From contig NZ_JBEXDG010000034.1 in assembly GCF_040605635.1 (NCBI RefSeq), positions 47,778 to 111,777 of the forward strand: a stretch of 64,000 nt of DNA, written 5' to 3'. This document shows, one piece after another, positions 54,943-63,058 of this stretch (positions are counted from its first letter, which is position 1; the number at the start of each line of letters is the position of its first letter). The position numbers and the translations under genes are program-made. Source of the DNA: Dactylosporangium sp040605635. GTDB taxonomy: Bacteria > Actinomycetota > Actinomycetes > Mycobacteriales > Micromonosporaceae. Below the pieces are notes generated by a model, which worked only from the letters and a program-made list of their open reading frames with translations, searched no databases and had not been told where the DNA came from.

Positions 54943-56034
54943 TCACCTTCGGGCGGCTTCCACCTGTGCGGGCGAGTACTGCAAGCGGAACACCTCGGTC
55001 CGCCGATCCGAGATCCGGTAGATCAGGATGGTCGAGAGAAGATCCTCTTTTACCATTCGTACCCTGGACCGTTCGAGTTCGCTGTGCGAGATCCAGTCGT
55101 CGAGGCTGGCCGGCAGGTTGAAGTACAGCCGATATGCCTGGTCCCGGTCCGTTGGGGTGATTTCCCAGGATGCTGTCTGCCCGGCGCTCGGTCGTCGCAC
55201 GAGCCGGATCTGATGTGTGGGCCGACCGCGCGCATAGTCAAGGAACGCTTCCACACTGCCCGGCCGTGGCGCGGTCATCGTCAACACAAAGGGCGCGGCG
55301 GGGAAGCCGAGCAGCACCTCGTTCTGGCCTTCGTTGATCAGTTCCAGTCGCATCTGTTCTGCCAGGGCGATGATGAGGTGTTCGACATCGCTCCAAAGGG
55401 CCGTCTCGCCAGATGGTGGAGGCTGCGCTTCATTCGTTCCGAGCGCCGCGCGGACGGCGTAGCGAAGCAGGGGCAGCGGTAGCGGCTTGACCGTTGGATG
55501 TTGCTGTCGTACCTCATCTTCCAGCGCTTTCACCTGCTTCGCAGCATTGAAGACGGCAGTGCGCAGCCACGCGAACGGCAGCCCGGAAAGATCGACCAGG
55601 GAGATCTGGTGAGCCAACGCGTAGGTCTGGGCGGCGGATGAGAAGCCAGCTGTGGAGAAGAGCGCGTAGGTGTACCGGTACCGGCGGTGCGGGCGGCCGT
55701 TCGGCGTCGTGCGGCTGAAGTTCTCGTTGATGTCGTGGATGACGCCGTGGGCGTTGCGTATGTCCCGGATGTCGGTGACTGCTTCGCGGAACTTCGCCTC
55801 GACGAACAGGCGGATCGGTAACGAGAACGGCGGGACGAACGAGAGCTCCCCGAGGGTGTCGGCCTGGTGGTCGGCGCCGCGACCGTGGACCCGGAGCCCG
55901 TTGCTGCCCCAGGCCAACTCCGGATCGAGCTCGTTGTGGACCAGTAACTCGTAGCCACTACGTCGGAGAAGCCAGGCAAGCGCCTCTTCGAGCAGGTATC
56001 CGCGGATCGCAGCCTCCGTAGCCATGCCGGGCAC
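54943..56034 (-). CDS. PD-(D/E)XK-like nuclease upstream of pglW
   Basis: 363 aa. Near residues 5-110: a helix with Glu (LEEALAWLLRRSGYELLV), then GRGADHQADTLGEL and LPIRLFVEAKFRE, the E / D / ExK layout of restriction-endonuclease-like (Mrr/REase) folds. The rest is a helical domain without recognised motif and a C-terminal beta part. It lies 101 bp upstream of pglW on the same strand and may be transcribed with BREX. Role as an added nuclease is inferred. Confidence 0.74.
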   Translation of the reverse strand: MPGMATEAAIRGYLLEEALAWLLRRSGYELLVHNELDPELAWGSNGLRVHGRGADHQADTLGELSFVPPFSLPIRLFVEAKFREAVTDIRDIRNAHGVIHDINENFSRTTPNGRPHRRYRYTYALFSTAGFSSAAQTYALAHQISLVDLSGLPFAWLRTAVFNAAKQVKALEDEVRQQHPTVKPLPLPLLRYAVRAALGTNEAQPPPSGETALWSDVEHLIIALAEQMRLELINEGQNEVLLGFPAAPFVLTMTAPRPGSVEAFLDYARGRPTHQIRLVRRPSAGQTASWEITPTDRDQAYRLYFNLPASLDDWISHSELERSRVRMVKEDLLSTILIYRISDRRTEVFRLQYSPAQVEAARR

Positions 56035-56537
56035 AGTAGACCAAGGCGGGTTGTTCTTGGTCGATGCCTATGTCACTTTCGTAATCGACCGCATTCAGTA
56101 TTGGCATCACCAGAGAGTGAGTTGTGCATCGACGACCGGTGACGAGGGTTCGCCGGAATCCGGCGTGGCGATTTGCCCGACTGCATTCTGCCGCCGTACC
56201 GGCGTAGGCGAGGAGCAAGTGCGCGGGTGGATGCTGGCGAAGTCCGGCGAGGAGCTTGTGCATGGCAGCGCCAGCCGTGCCGGACGTGCCGATCCAGCAA
56301 TCGCGTACCAGGCGGGAGAAGGTCTCCGGATCGATACTGCGCTCAGTGGGAAACCGAAGGATCTTGTCGCCGCAGGACTCGACCGATGTGACGAAGGCGC
56401 ACGTTGAGCATTTCCAGGCGTGGGTGATCGAGACCCGCTCCGCGGTGACCGCCTTGAACAAGCACAAGGGATTGCAGCAGTTTTTCAAGTACCTCGTCGA
56501 GAGTCCATTCACGGGTGGTGTCGTGAATGGAGGATGG
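56035..56537. other. 500-bp stretch without a supported gene
   Basis: One minus-strand frame of 184 codons exists but has atypical composition (Cys-rich) and overlaps the nuclease gene start. An 8-bp inverted repeat CCATTCAC/GTGAATGG lies at 56505-56530 just beyond the IS66 relic and could be a terminator. The stretch probably holds the nuclease-gene promoter. Confidence 0.5.
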
Positions 56538-57400
56538 TTACGCTGCCGTGGCGGGTGTGGGTAGCCAGGGTTGGCCGGTCAGTGCTCGGGTGATCGCGTC
56601 CAGGACGGTCAGGCCGTGGTTGCGGGTGGTGGTGAGGTAGGAGTTGATCAGGCACCAGCGGTTGAGGGTGGCGTGGGTTTGCCAGTAGCCGGAGACGGCT
56701 TGGTGTCGTTTGGCGGGTTTGACGCCGCGTTCGGCGGCGTTGGAGGTCCAGTCGACGTTGAGGTGTGTGGTGAAGTGCCAGACCTGGTCGGCGTGGGTGG
56801 CGAGCCAGCGGGCGAGGGTGTAGCCGGGGTGGTTGCCGTCGTGCCAGTCGCGGTGCCGGTTGTGGACGATGCCGCTGCCGACGGCCTTGTCGTAGCGGTC
56901 GCGTAGGTCGACGAGCAGGTTGGGGTCAAGAGCGGTCTGCTGGGCGGCTCTGGCGGTCTCGGTCGCCGTGTGTGCGTCGGTCAGGGCGTCGGTGACCTGC
57001 CTGGTCCAGTGCGATTGCAGGGTGCCGGGGCCGAGTTTCGCCACCCCGCGCAGCGGCGTAGGACGTGTTGCACGCACTGCTGGATACCGGCCAGGACCGC
57101 GTCGACACCAGTGATCAGCCGCTGGTAGGCGCCATAGCCGTCGACGATCAGATGCCCGGTGAAGCTGCGCAGGCGGCGGTGACGGTGTCGTAGCTGCGGG
57201 AGGTCAGCCCGGTCAGCCAGGCCAGACGTTCGTCCGGGGTGCGGGTGGCCAGCACGTGCGGGCTGCCGGGGATCAGTTCGCCGGTGTCCGGGTCGATCGC
57301 GGGAGTGACGACCTGCACCGGGGACTCGTCGGCGGCCAGGACCGGCTCGGCCAGCTGGTTCGTGCGCCGGACGGAAGTTCGATTCCCTTCCGGTCGGCGA
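56538..57400 (-). mobile_element. IS66-family transposase relic
   Basis: Downstream piece (56538-57077): DWTSNAAERGVKPAKRHQ and LNRWCLINSYLTTTRNHG, the C-terminal end of IS66 transposases. Upstream piece: NQLAEPVLAADESPVQVVTP in one frame near 57290-57350, then FTGHLIVDGYGAYQRLITG near 57110-57160 in another. At least two frameshifts and no N-terminal third. Terminal repeats were not found, so it is a dead fragment abutting the 363-aa gene. Confidence 0.82.
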
Positions 57401-58492
57401 TCACTGGTCGGTCAGGCGGCCCTGTCGCTGGGAGGCCCGTGCGCGAACGGCGGCCACGAACATGTCGTCGATCTCAGACCCATCCACATCGCTCAGGTCG
57501 TTGTAGTCGACGTATCGCGGGTACACGAGCCAGCAGCCGCGGATGCCTGCGAGCAGGTCTTCGAGGAGGTCTCGGGACGGTCGCTGCGGGTCGAGCAGGG
57601 TAAGTCGCACCTGCCTCGCCGGCGCGGATGCCGCCCGCCGCTGTGCCTTCCTGATGTTCTGGATGGCGGGAGCCGTCTTGGGGAGCAGCCCCTCGGCAAC
57701 CAGCATGGCGTCCTGGATGAGGGTGGCAACGACGTTCAGCGGTGAGATCTGGCGGTCCAGCAGCTCCAGCACCGTGATAGGCGTCTGTTGTGGGGTCGCT
57801 TCGATGGTGTCGGCTTCCTGGATCACAGCGGCCGGTGGGACGCCGAGGTGCTCTGCGACGACTTCCGCAGCGGCGTGCAGCCAATGCGCGGCCGCGACGG
57901 CGGCAGATGTCGGGTCGATGGACTGCAGTAGTTCATCCGGGTTGAGAAGACTGCGGTGCAGGAGCCGGTCGGCCGCAGCGACCTGTACGGGCGAGGCGTC
58001 CGGGCGGATCAGGGAGATCGCTTGCTGAGCCCTCCCGACGAGACTGCCTGCTTCTGCGTCCGCGACTGCCGCGAGCTCGAACTCGATGTCGCCTACGACC
58101 GCGTCGGTGACGGCCTTGGTGTCGATAGTGTGCAATGCCCTGCCGACACGGTGGGCGTTCTCCTCGACCAGGTCGTACGAGACGATGAGCACATCGTCGA
58201 TGGGGAGGTTCGGGTCCCGTACCGTCGACGTCACGTCGCCGAACAGGGCTCGCGTTTCGCACCGCTGCCAGCCTGCGCTGCTTCCCTCGTCAAGGTGCGT
58301 GTCCATGGACGGGTGCGTGTAGCGGCGCCAAAGCGCGGCGGACAGGCCCGTCAATGCCGCTGCGAGCGCGCCGACGTCGTGTGCCGAGATGCCGGACGGC
58401 AACACCGCGACCACGTGCGTGGCGTCGGCAAGGCCGGTGCTCCAAACGGCGTGAAGTTCGCTTCGTTGCACGTCGATGGCATAGCGCGTCAT
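57401..58492 (-). CDS. Unknown 363-aa protein, family member 3
   Basis: Relative of 33046-34131, clearly alike over the full length: MTRYAID start, RRYTHPSM, LIVSYDLVEENAHRVGRALH, AADRLLHR, SIDPTSAAVAAAHWLHAAA, and LDPQRPSRDLLEDLLAGIRG followed by CWLVYPRYVD. No known fold is recognised. The copy lies immediately upstream (in sequence to the right) of integrase genes on the same strand and just beyond the IS66 relic. Conservation of two full copies with little else shared nearby suggests a selected, element-borne function. Confidence 0.8.
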   Translation of the reverse strand: MTRYAIDVQRSELHAVWSTGLADATHVVAVLPSGISAHDVGALAAALTGLSAALWRRYTHPSMDTHLDEGSSAGWQRCETRALFGDVTSTVRDPNLPIDDVLIVSYDLVEENAHRVGRALHTIDTKAVTDAVVGDIEFELAAVADAEAGSLVGRAQQAISLIRPDASPVQVAAADRLLHRSLLNPDELLQSIDPTSAAVAAAHWLHAAAEVVAEHLGVPPAAVIQEADTIEATPQQTPITVLELLDRQISPLNVVATLIQDAMLVAEGLLPKTAPAIQNIRKAQRRAASAPARQVRLTLLDPQRPSRDLLEDLLAGIRGCWLVYPRYVDYNDLSDVDGSEIDDMFVAAVRARASQRQGRLTDQ

Positions 58493-58560
58493 GTGTGTTC
58501 GTCCCCGTTCGGTTGCCGTCCGGCGTAGCTGGTGGATCGCGGTCGATGGTGCTCGGCGAC

Positions 58561-59637
58561 TTACCGGGCAGGGAGGTGCCAGAAGGTGGCACCCTCCACC
58601 GGTTCGGGTGCAGGTGCGGCGAGCGGGTGATGTTCGCCGGTGAGGGCGGCGGTTGCGCGGGCGACCTCGTGCAGGTCCGCGCGGACGTAGGTGGCGGTGG
58701 TACCGGCGTCGCCTCGGCCGTTGTGGCCGGCGAACGCCTTAGCAACGGCATATCCGAAGTGGCGCTCGACCCAGGTCAGCGTCGTGTGACGGATCCAGTG
58801 GGTGCTGATCTGCTGGGTGGCGACCCACGGAAGGTGCCGGCCCGCACGAACCCACAGGTGGTCGTACCGGCGGCTGGTGATCGGTTGGCGGTGGCGGTAG
58901 CGCAGCAGTTGGCCGTGCGGTGCACCGTCGCCGCGTTCTTCCGCGTGGCGGAGCAGGTGGCGCATGAGGGTGGGGGAGACCGGCTGCCACCGGACGGTTT
59001 CGCCTTTCTCCCGGAGCCGGATCAGGCATTGCCCGTGATCCAGATCGACCGGCCGCAAGGCCAGGCCGCCGCCCCTGCGGCAGGCCGTCTCGGTGTGCAG
59101 GCGGATCAGCAGACTGTCGAGCTCGGGATCGTTGCCGGTCGTCGCCGACACCGCGACGATCTCGGCCAGTTGAGCGTCGGTGAGCGCGTGGCGTGGACTG
59201 GCCAGGCGACGCGGTTTGGCAACGCGCTTCGCGGGATTGTCAGCCTCCGCAAGAAGGCCATCGGCGACGGCGTGCTGATACAGGCACCGCAGCGCTGAGA
59301 TGACGTGCTCCGCCGCGGTCCGGCCGCCGCGGGAATTCGCCCGCACGACGGCGGTCGCCTTCGCCTGCTCGGACAGGGCCTTGATCTCCAGCGGACTGGG
59401 CTCGTCGAGCCGGCGGTTTCCCCATACTTCCCGTACGCGTCGCCAGTACGATCCGTACGCGCTGCGCGTGCCGGGCGTCACGGCCTCCGCGACCCGGTCG
59501 ATGTATTCAGCGAACGTCGGCATCTCACGAGGCGCGGCGTTACTGAGCAGCTCCTCGGGCGTGATGCCCAGCCGTGTCAGCAAGACCCGCATCGTGTCCA
59601 ACTCGGCGCGTTTCTGGGCCGCCGGCGACGCGGTCAT
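58561..59637 (-). CDS. Tyrosine recombinase (integrase), tRNA-distal cassette
   Basis: 358 aa. Core-binding domain about 40-160, then catalytic residues Arg in HTETACRRGG near 195, the Lys-region LREKGETVRWQPVS, HWIRHTTLTW near 295, His in AKAFAGHNG and Tyr in GTTATYVRADLHE. All look intact. The ATG overlaps the stop of an AbrB-like gene (ATGA). Closely related to the next integrase, and to the relic at 9.8-10.5 kb. Confidence 0.93.
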   Translation of the reverse strand: MTASPAAQKRAELDTMRVLLTRLGITPEELLSNAAPREMPTFAEYIDRVAEAVTPGTRSAYGSYWRRVREVWGNRRLDEPSPLEIKALSEQAKATAVVRANSRGGRTAAEHVISALRCLYQHAVADGLLAEADNPAKRVAKPRRLASPRHALTDAQLAEIVAVSATTGNDPELDSLLIRLHTETACRRGGGLALRPVDLDHGQCLIRLREKGETVRWQPVSPTLMRHLLRHAEERGDGAPHGQLLRYRHRQPITSRRYDHLWVRAGRHLPWVATQQISTHWIRHTTLTWVERHFGYAVAKAFAGHNGRGDAGTTATYVRADLHEVARATAALTGEHHPLAAPAPEPVEGATFWHLPAR

Positions 59638-60083
59638 GCCGCACCCCGGTCACCGGGAAGGTCGTGCGTCCGGAGTATCGCGTCCAGTACAGGGATCGGG
59701 TAGACGACCAGCAGGTCGTACTCGGGTCGCGCGACCAGGAGCACCCTGTCGCCCGCGTTGATGCTCAACGCGTGCCGCACCGAGGCCCGTAGCCGGAGAT
59801 GACCTTGCCGGGTAATGGCGTGCGGCCCTTCGGCGCGTCCTTCGACGATCGCCATCGTCGGCGTGATGTGGACAGCGATCGGGTGGCCGGGCAGCCAGGC
59901 AAGAGCTTGCAGTCCGGAGCGGTCGGCGAGCCGTCCCCGAACGTCGACTGCGGTGACGACGTAGATCGAGCTGCTTCCGGCAGGCCGGGCGTCCAGCCGC
60001 GCCAAGGGCAGCCCTGATGCAGTGGCACTGGCGCCACCCTCGTGGAACATCTTTATACGCACCGCCCTCGCAGATGAGATCAC
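59634..60083 (-). CDS. AbrB/MazE-like regulator, tRNA-distal cassette
   Basis: 149 aa from GTG 60083 (an ATG at 60050 is possible). The C-terminal half, AITRQGHLRLRASVRHAL then INAGDRVLLVARPEYDLL, is a swapped-hairpin AbrB/SpoVT-like DNA-binding pattern. The N-terminal half is a second beta-rich unit (IYVVTAVDVRGRLADRSG). It is translationally coupled to the integrase and probably represses the cassette. Confidence 0.75.
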   Translation of the reverse strand: MISSARAVRIKMFHEGGASATASGLPLARLDARPAGSSSIYVVTAVDVRGRLADRSGLQALAWLPGHPIAVHITPTMAIVEGRAEGPHAITRQGHLRLRASVRHALSINAGDRVLLVARPEYDLLVVYPIPVLDAILRTHDLPGDRGAA

Positions 60084-60172
60084 CTCGTCGCCCCAGCCGG
60101 CCGAGGCGACGATTCGATACTGCCGTAGTACTCGACGGCAGGGGAGGTGTCACCACGTGTGCCCACGTGTCG

Positions 60173-60214
60173 CCGTGGTGGCCCGCCCGCACGGTTGCGG
60201 ACAGGCCACCACGG
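60173..60214 (-). terminator. Hairpin after the tRNA-proximal integrase
   Basis: CCGTGGTGGCC (60173-60183) and GGCCACCACGG (60204-60214) form a perfect 11-bp stem with a 20-base loop, six bases after the integrase stop. It is likely the terminator that separates the two cassettes. Two CCACGTGT motifs sit just beyond, at 60151-60169, and could be an operator for the next AbrB-like gene. Confidence 0.6.
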
Positions 60215-60219
60215 AGCGG

Positions 60220-61263
60220 TCAAGCGTCGGACAGCTGCAGGGGGTGCTGTTCGCCGGTGAGCGCCGCGAGTGCCGCCGCGACTTCATGGACGCTGGCGCG
60301 CACGTAGGTGGCTGTCGTTCCCGTGTCACCGCCACTGGCGGCGTGACCCGCGTAGGCGCGTGCGACGGCGTAGCCGAAGTTGCGCTCCACCCAAGTCAGC
60401 GTCGTATGCCGCAACCAATGTGTACTGATCTGCTGTGTCGCCACCCACGGCAGCTGCCGGCCGATCCTGACCCACAGGTGGTCGAGGCGGCGGTAGGTGA
60501 TGGGGTCACCGTTGCGGTACCGCAGCAGCTGCCCCGAGGCGGGCGCGTGGCGTTCCTCCGCATGTTGCTGCAGGTGCCGCATCAGGGTGGGGGAGACCGG
60601 CTGCCACCGGACAGTGTCGCCCTTCTCCCGCAACAGGATCAGGCACTGCTCAGGATCCAGATCTGCGGGTCGCAGCGTGAGCGCTCCGCCGCGCCGGCAC
60701 GCCGTCTCCGTATGCAGACGCAGGAGCAGACAGTCGAGGACCGGATCGTCACCGCTGGATGCCGCTACGGCGTTGATCTCGACCAGCCGCGCGTCCGGCA
60801 CCGCACGCCGGGTGCTGGGCAGGCGGCGGGGCTTGGCGACCTTCCTCGCCGGGTTGTCGGCTTCGGCGAGGTGGCCGTCGGCAACGGCCCGGTTGTAGAG
60901 GCAGCGCAGGGCGGTGATGAGGTTCTCCGCGGCGCTGCGTCCGCCACGCGCGTTGCGCCGGGCGACGACATGCGTCTTGACGTACTCCGCCAGACGCTCG
61001 ATGTCGGAGGGTTTGATCTCGTCGAGACGTCGATCGGCCCACTGGTCCAAGACCCGGTTCCAGTAGCTCCGGTACGCTCGGCGGCTGCTGTCGGTGACCG
61101 CCGCCGAGACCACCGGAACGTACTCGGCGAACGTCGGCGCCGGCGTACGGGCGTCGACGAGCCCCAGCAGGTCGGCCGGGGACACTCCGAGCCTGGCGAG
61201 CAGCAGTCGGGCGGCGTCCAGCTCGGCGGTGCCGGCCGTTGACGTGGTCGGTTCGGGGGTCAT
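60220..61263 (-). CDS. Tyrosine recombinase (integrase), tRNA-proximal cassette
   Basis: 347 aa with all catalytic residues: Arg in HTETACRRGG, LREKGDTVRWQPVS, HWLRHTTLTW, His in ARAYAGHAA and Tyr in GTTATYVRASVHE. It is about 570 bp from the 3' end of the tRNA-Leu, the normal distance for an integrase whose attP lies at that tRNA. ATG 61263 overlaps the AbrB-like stop. It is the best candidate to have integrated the 12.85-61.86 kb element. Confidence 0.94.
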   Translation of the reverse strand: MTPEPTTSTAGTAELDAARLLLARLGVSPADLLGLVDARTPAPTFAEYVPVVSAAVTDSSRRAYRSYWNRVLDQWADRRLDEIKPSDIERLAEYVKTHVVARRNARGGRSAAENLITALRCLYNRAVADGHLAEADNPARKVAKPRRLPSTRRAVPDARLVEINAVAASSGDDPVLDCLLLRLHTETACRRGGALTLRPADLDPEQCLILLREKGDTVRWQPVSPTLMRHLQQHAEERHAPASGQLLRYRNGDPITYRRLDHLWVRIGRQLPWVATQQISTHWLRHTTLTWVERNFGYAVARAYAGHAASGGDTGTTATYVRASVHEVAAALAALTGEQHPLQLSDA

Positions 61264-61721
61264 GCAGTGTCACCGCCCAGCGTGGCGTGCGCCTGCGTGA
61301 TCATCGCGTCGAGAGTCGTCGGCGGGTGGATGACCAGCAGTTGCTGGTCTGGCTCGGCGGCGAGCAGCACCTTGTCGCCGGGAGCGAGGTCGCACCAGCG
61401 TCGTACCGCGACCGGCAGTTGCAGATGCCCGAGCCGGTTGATGCTGAGCACGCCCTGCTGGTCGGACCGCACCAGGACCAGACCGAGGTGCGCCTTGACC
61501 TCCAGCCGGGTGCCCGGCGGCCAGCCCAATGCCCGGAACAGCGCGCCGTCAGCGATTCTGCCCCGGTTGTCGACCGCGGCGAGCCCGTACACCGTCGAAC
61601 GGGTGCGACGTGCCTGAAGGTCAGCCAACGGCAGCACGCGTCGCTGCGCGAACCGGGTCGACGGTGCGCTTGACGGCGCCATTGAGGACGGAATCACCGC
61701 CGGGATCGTGGCACCGCTCAT
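61260..61721 (-). CDS. AbrB/MazE-like regulator, tRNA-proximal cassette
   Basis: 153 aa from ATG 61721; the frame extends back into the tRNA but that part cannot be coding. The C-terminal half reads LSINRLGHLQLPVAVRRW and LAPGDKVLLAAEPDQQLL, parallel to the regulator at 59634-60083. The N-terminal half, STVYGLAAVDNRGRIADGALF, also matches. It is coupled to the integrase by an ATGA overlap. Confidence 0.76.
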   Translation of the reverse strand: MSGATIPAVIPSSMAPSSAPSTRFAQRRVLPLADLQARRTRSTVYGLAAVDNRGRIADGALFRALGWPPGTRLEVKAHLGLVLVRSDQQGVLSINRLGHLQLPVAVRRWCDLAPGDKVLLAAEPDQQLLVIHPPTTLDAMITQAHATLGGDTA

Positions 61722-61835
61722 GGGGTCCACCCACAGTTGCGGGGACCGTTGAGACGTAGCGCGAACGCTACAAGCGAGTGTCGGAAGGCACCCGAACACT
61801 CGCCCGTCAGATGTGGCATGTGTGCAACGTTTGTG

Positions 61836-61918
61836 TGTCGAAGGGGGGACTTGAACCCCCACGCCCTTGCGGGCACTAGCACCTCAAGCTAGCGCGTCTG
61901 CCATTCCGCCACTTCGAC
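61836..61918 (-). tRNA. tRNA-Leu (anticodon GAG)
   Basis: Complete 83-nt class II tRNA on the minus strand: acceptor GTCGAAG/CTTCGAC, D-arm with GGCGGAATGGCAGAC, anticodon arm CTAGC-TTGAGGT-GCTAG (GAG, reads CTC/CTT), a long variable arm TGCCCGCAAGGGCG and T-arm GGGGG-TTCAAGT-CCCCC. Discriminator A; CCA is not encoded. Its 3' end faces the integrases, so it is the probable attB of the element. Confidence 0.94.
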
Positions 61919-62024
61919 CTGCTCCGACCATCCTACCCGGTCACTTCCTCACCGCCCGGCTGGCCGACGGAGACGTTACACGGTCCTGGAAGATCTTGGC
62001 GAATCGGGGGGTGCGACACGCGAA

Positions 62025-62054
62025 GGGCCCCGGCGGAGGGGATCGCCGGGGCCC
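62025..62054. terminator. Strong inverted repeat (11-bp stem)
   Basis: GGGCCCCGGCG and CGCCGGGGCCC form a perfect stem with an 8-base loop. It is one of two adjacent strong hairpins that separate the small membrane protein gene from the tRNA. Confidence 0.6.
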
Positions 62055-62061
62055 TGTTTCG

Positions 62062-62096
62062 CCTGGGTGGCCGGTTGGGGGAGCCGGCCACCCAGG
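62062..62096 (-). terminator. Strong inverted repeat (13-bp stem) after small gene
   Basis: CCTGGGTGGCCGG and CCGGCCACCCAGG form a perfect stem, two bases after the stop codon of the 48-aa gene. Very likely its factor-independent or hairpin terminator. Confidence 0.75.
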
Positions 62097-62097
62097 G

Positions 62098-62244
62098 TCA
62101 GACGTTGAAGATGCTCACGCCGCCCGGGCCTACGAGTAGCGCGACGACGATGAGGATGATGCCCCACAGGATCTGGCGGCGCAGGAGTGCGAAGACGCCG
62201 GCGATGCCGATGATCACCGCGATGATCCACAAAAGGGTAGCCAT
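62098..62244 (-). CDS. GPGG-motif small membrane protein
   Basis: 48 aa: MATLLWIIAVIIGIAG begins a first membrane helix, RRQ is the turn, then a second helix ILWGIILIVVALLVG, ending GPGGVSIFNV. Size and the GPGG motif match a small hydrophobic protein family widespread in actinobacteria, function unknown. The stop codon runs straight into the hairpin at 62062-62096. Confidence 0.85.
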   Translation of the reverse strand: MATLLWIIAVIIGIAGVFALLRRQILWGIILIVVALLVGPGGVSIFNV

Positions 62245-62284
62245 GATGGTTTCGTACCTCCGGGGTGAGATCGATGAACGCGAG

Positions 62285-62929
62285 TCAGCTCGCGAGGTCC
62301 TCGGGCCAGGTGGTGCGGCGGGTGAGGACGTCGCGGACCTTGTCGACCACGGCGACGGCCGGGTCGACGAGCTTGTTGAGCGGGGGTCGTGCCGGGGTGT
62401 TGGGGTGGGGGCGGGTCGGTGCGGCCCCGCGGGCGATCAGGACGCGGTTGCCGAGCCGGACGAGCTCGGTGTCGCTGCACTGTTCGCGCAGACGGGGGAA
62501 CACCTCCTCGCCGGTACGGTGCGCGTGCGAGCGGACGTGCGCGGCGACCGCGTCCAGGGCGGCCTGGTAGGCGTCGTCCGCGGCCGGGGTCACGTGCAGT
62601 CGCTGCAGGGCCAGGAGCAGCTCGGCGTCCGCGGCGACCTCCTGTGACGCGATCGGGTCGCCGTCGGGCAGGACGGCCTTGACCGTCGGGTACAGGTACT
62701 GCTCCTCGGCCGACAGGTGCCGGGCGAGGGTCGCCACCAGGACGTCCTCGATGTCCTGCGGCTTCGCCGGCTCCTGCTCACGGGGGGTCGTGAGCCGGTC
62801 GCAGAGCTGGGTGAGCTGCCGGTGGTCCTCGTCGAGGAGATCGAGCATGCTGCGGCCGCCGAAGTCGACGTCGTCGTCCTCGATGCCCCCAGGAACCGGT
62901 GGCAGCGGCGGCAGTGGCGCAGCGCTCAC
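62285..62929 (-). CDS. Hemerythrin-domain protein
   Basis: 214 aa. A hemerythrin/HHE four-helix bundle: LLDEDHRQLTQLCDRL near 31-46, ARHLSAEEQYLYPTV near 68-82, and VAAHVRSHAHRTGEEVFPRL near 128-147 supply the His/Glu ligands for a di-iron centre. The N-terminus is Pro-rich and the C-terminus is disordered. Such proteins bind oxygen or nitric oxide or sense oxidative stress. It is ordinary chromosomal DNA right of the tRNA. Confidence 0.9.
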   Translation of the reverse strand: MSAAPLPPLPPVPGGIEDDDVDFGGRSMLDLLDEDHRQLTQLCDRLTTPREQEPAKPQDIEDVLVATLARHLSAEEQYLYPTVKAVLPDGDPIASQEVAADAELLLALQRLHVTPAADDAYQAALDAVAAHVRSHAHRTGEEVFPRLREQCSDTELVRLGNRVLIARGAAPTRPHPNTPARPPLNKLVDPAVAVVDKVRDVLTRRTTWPEDLAS

Positions 62930-63058
62930 GTGGACCCTCCTCGATCGATGTGCTGGTGCGGCTTCGGTACCCGACGCGCAACTTCTTGAAACGAGGGGCT
63001 ACCCGCCAGTACGCTACTATGCACAGCTATCGATGGATGCCCAAGGAAAGGGGCCGCC

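Noticed and set aside
55958..56512. 184-codon minus frame between the nuclease gene and IS66 relic
   Set aside because: Overlaps the nuclease gene start, unusual Cys content, no recognisable domain and no clear ribosome site.
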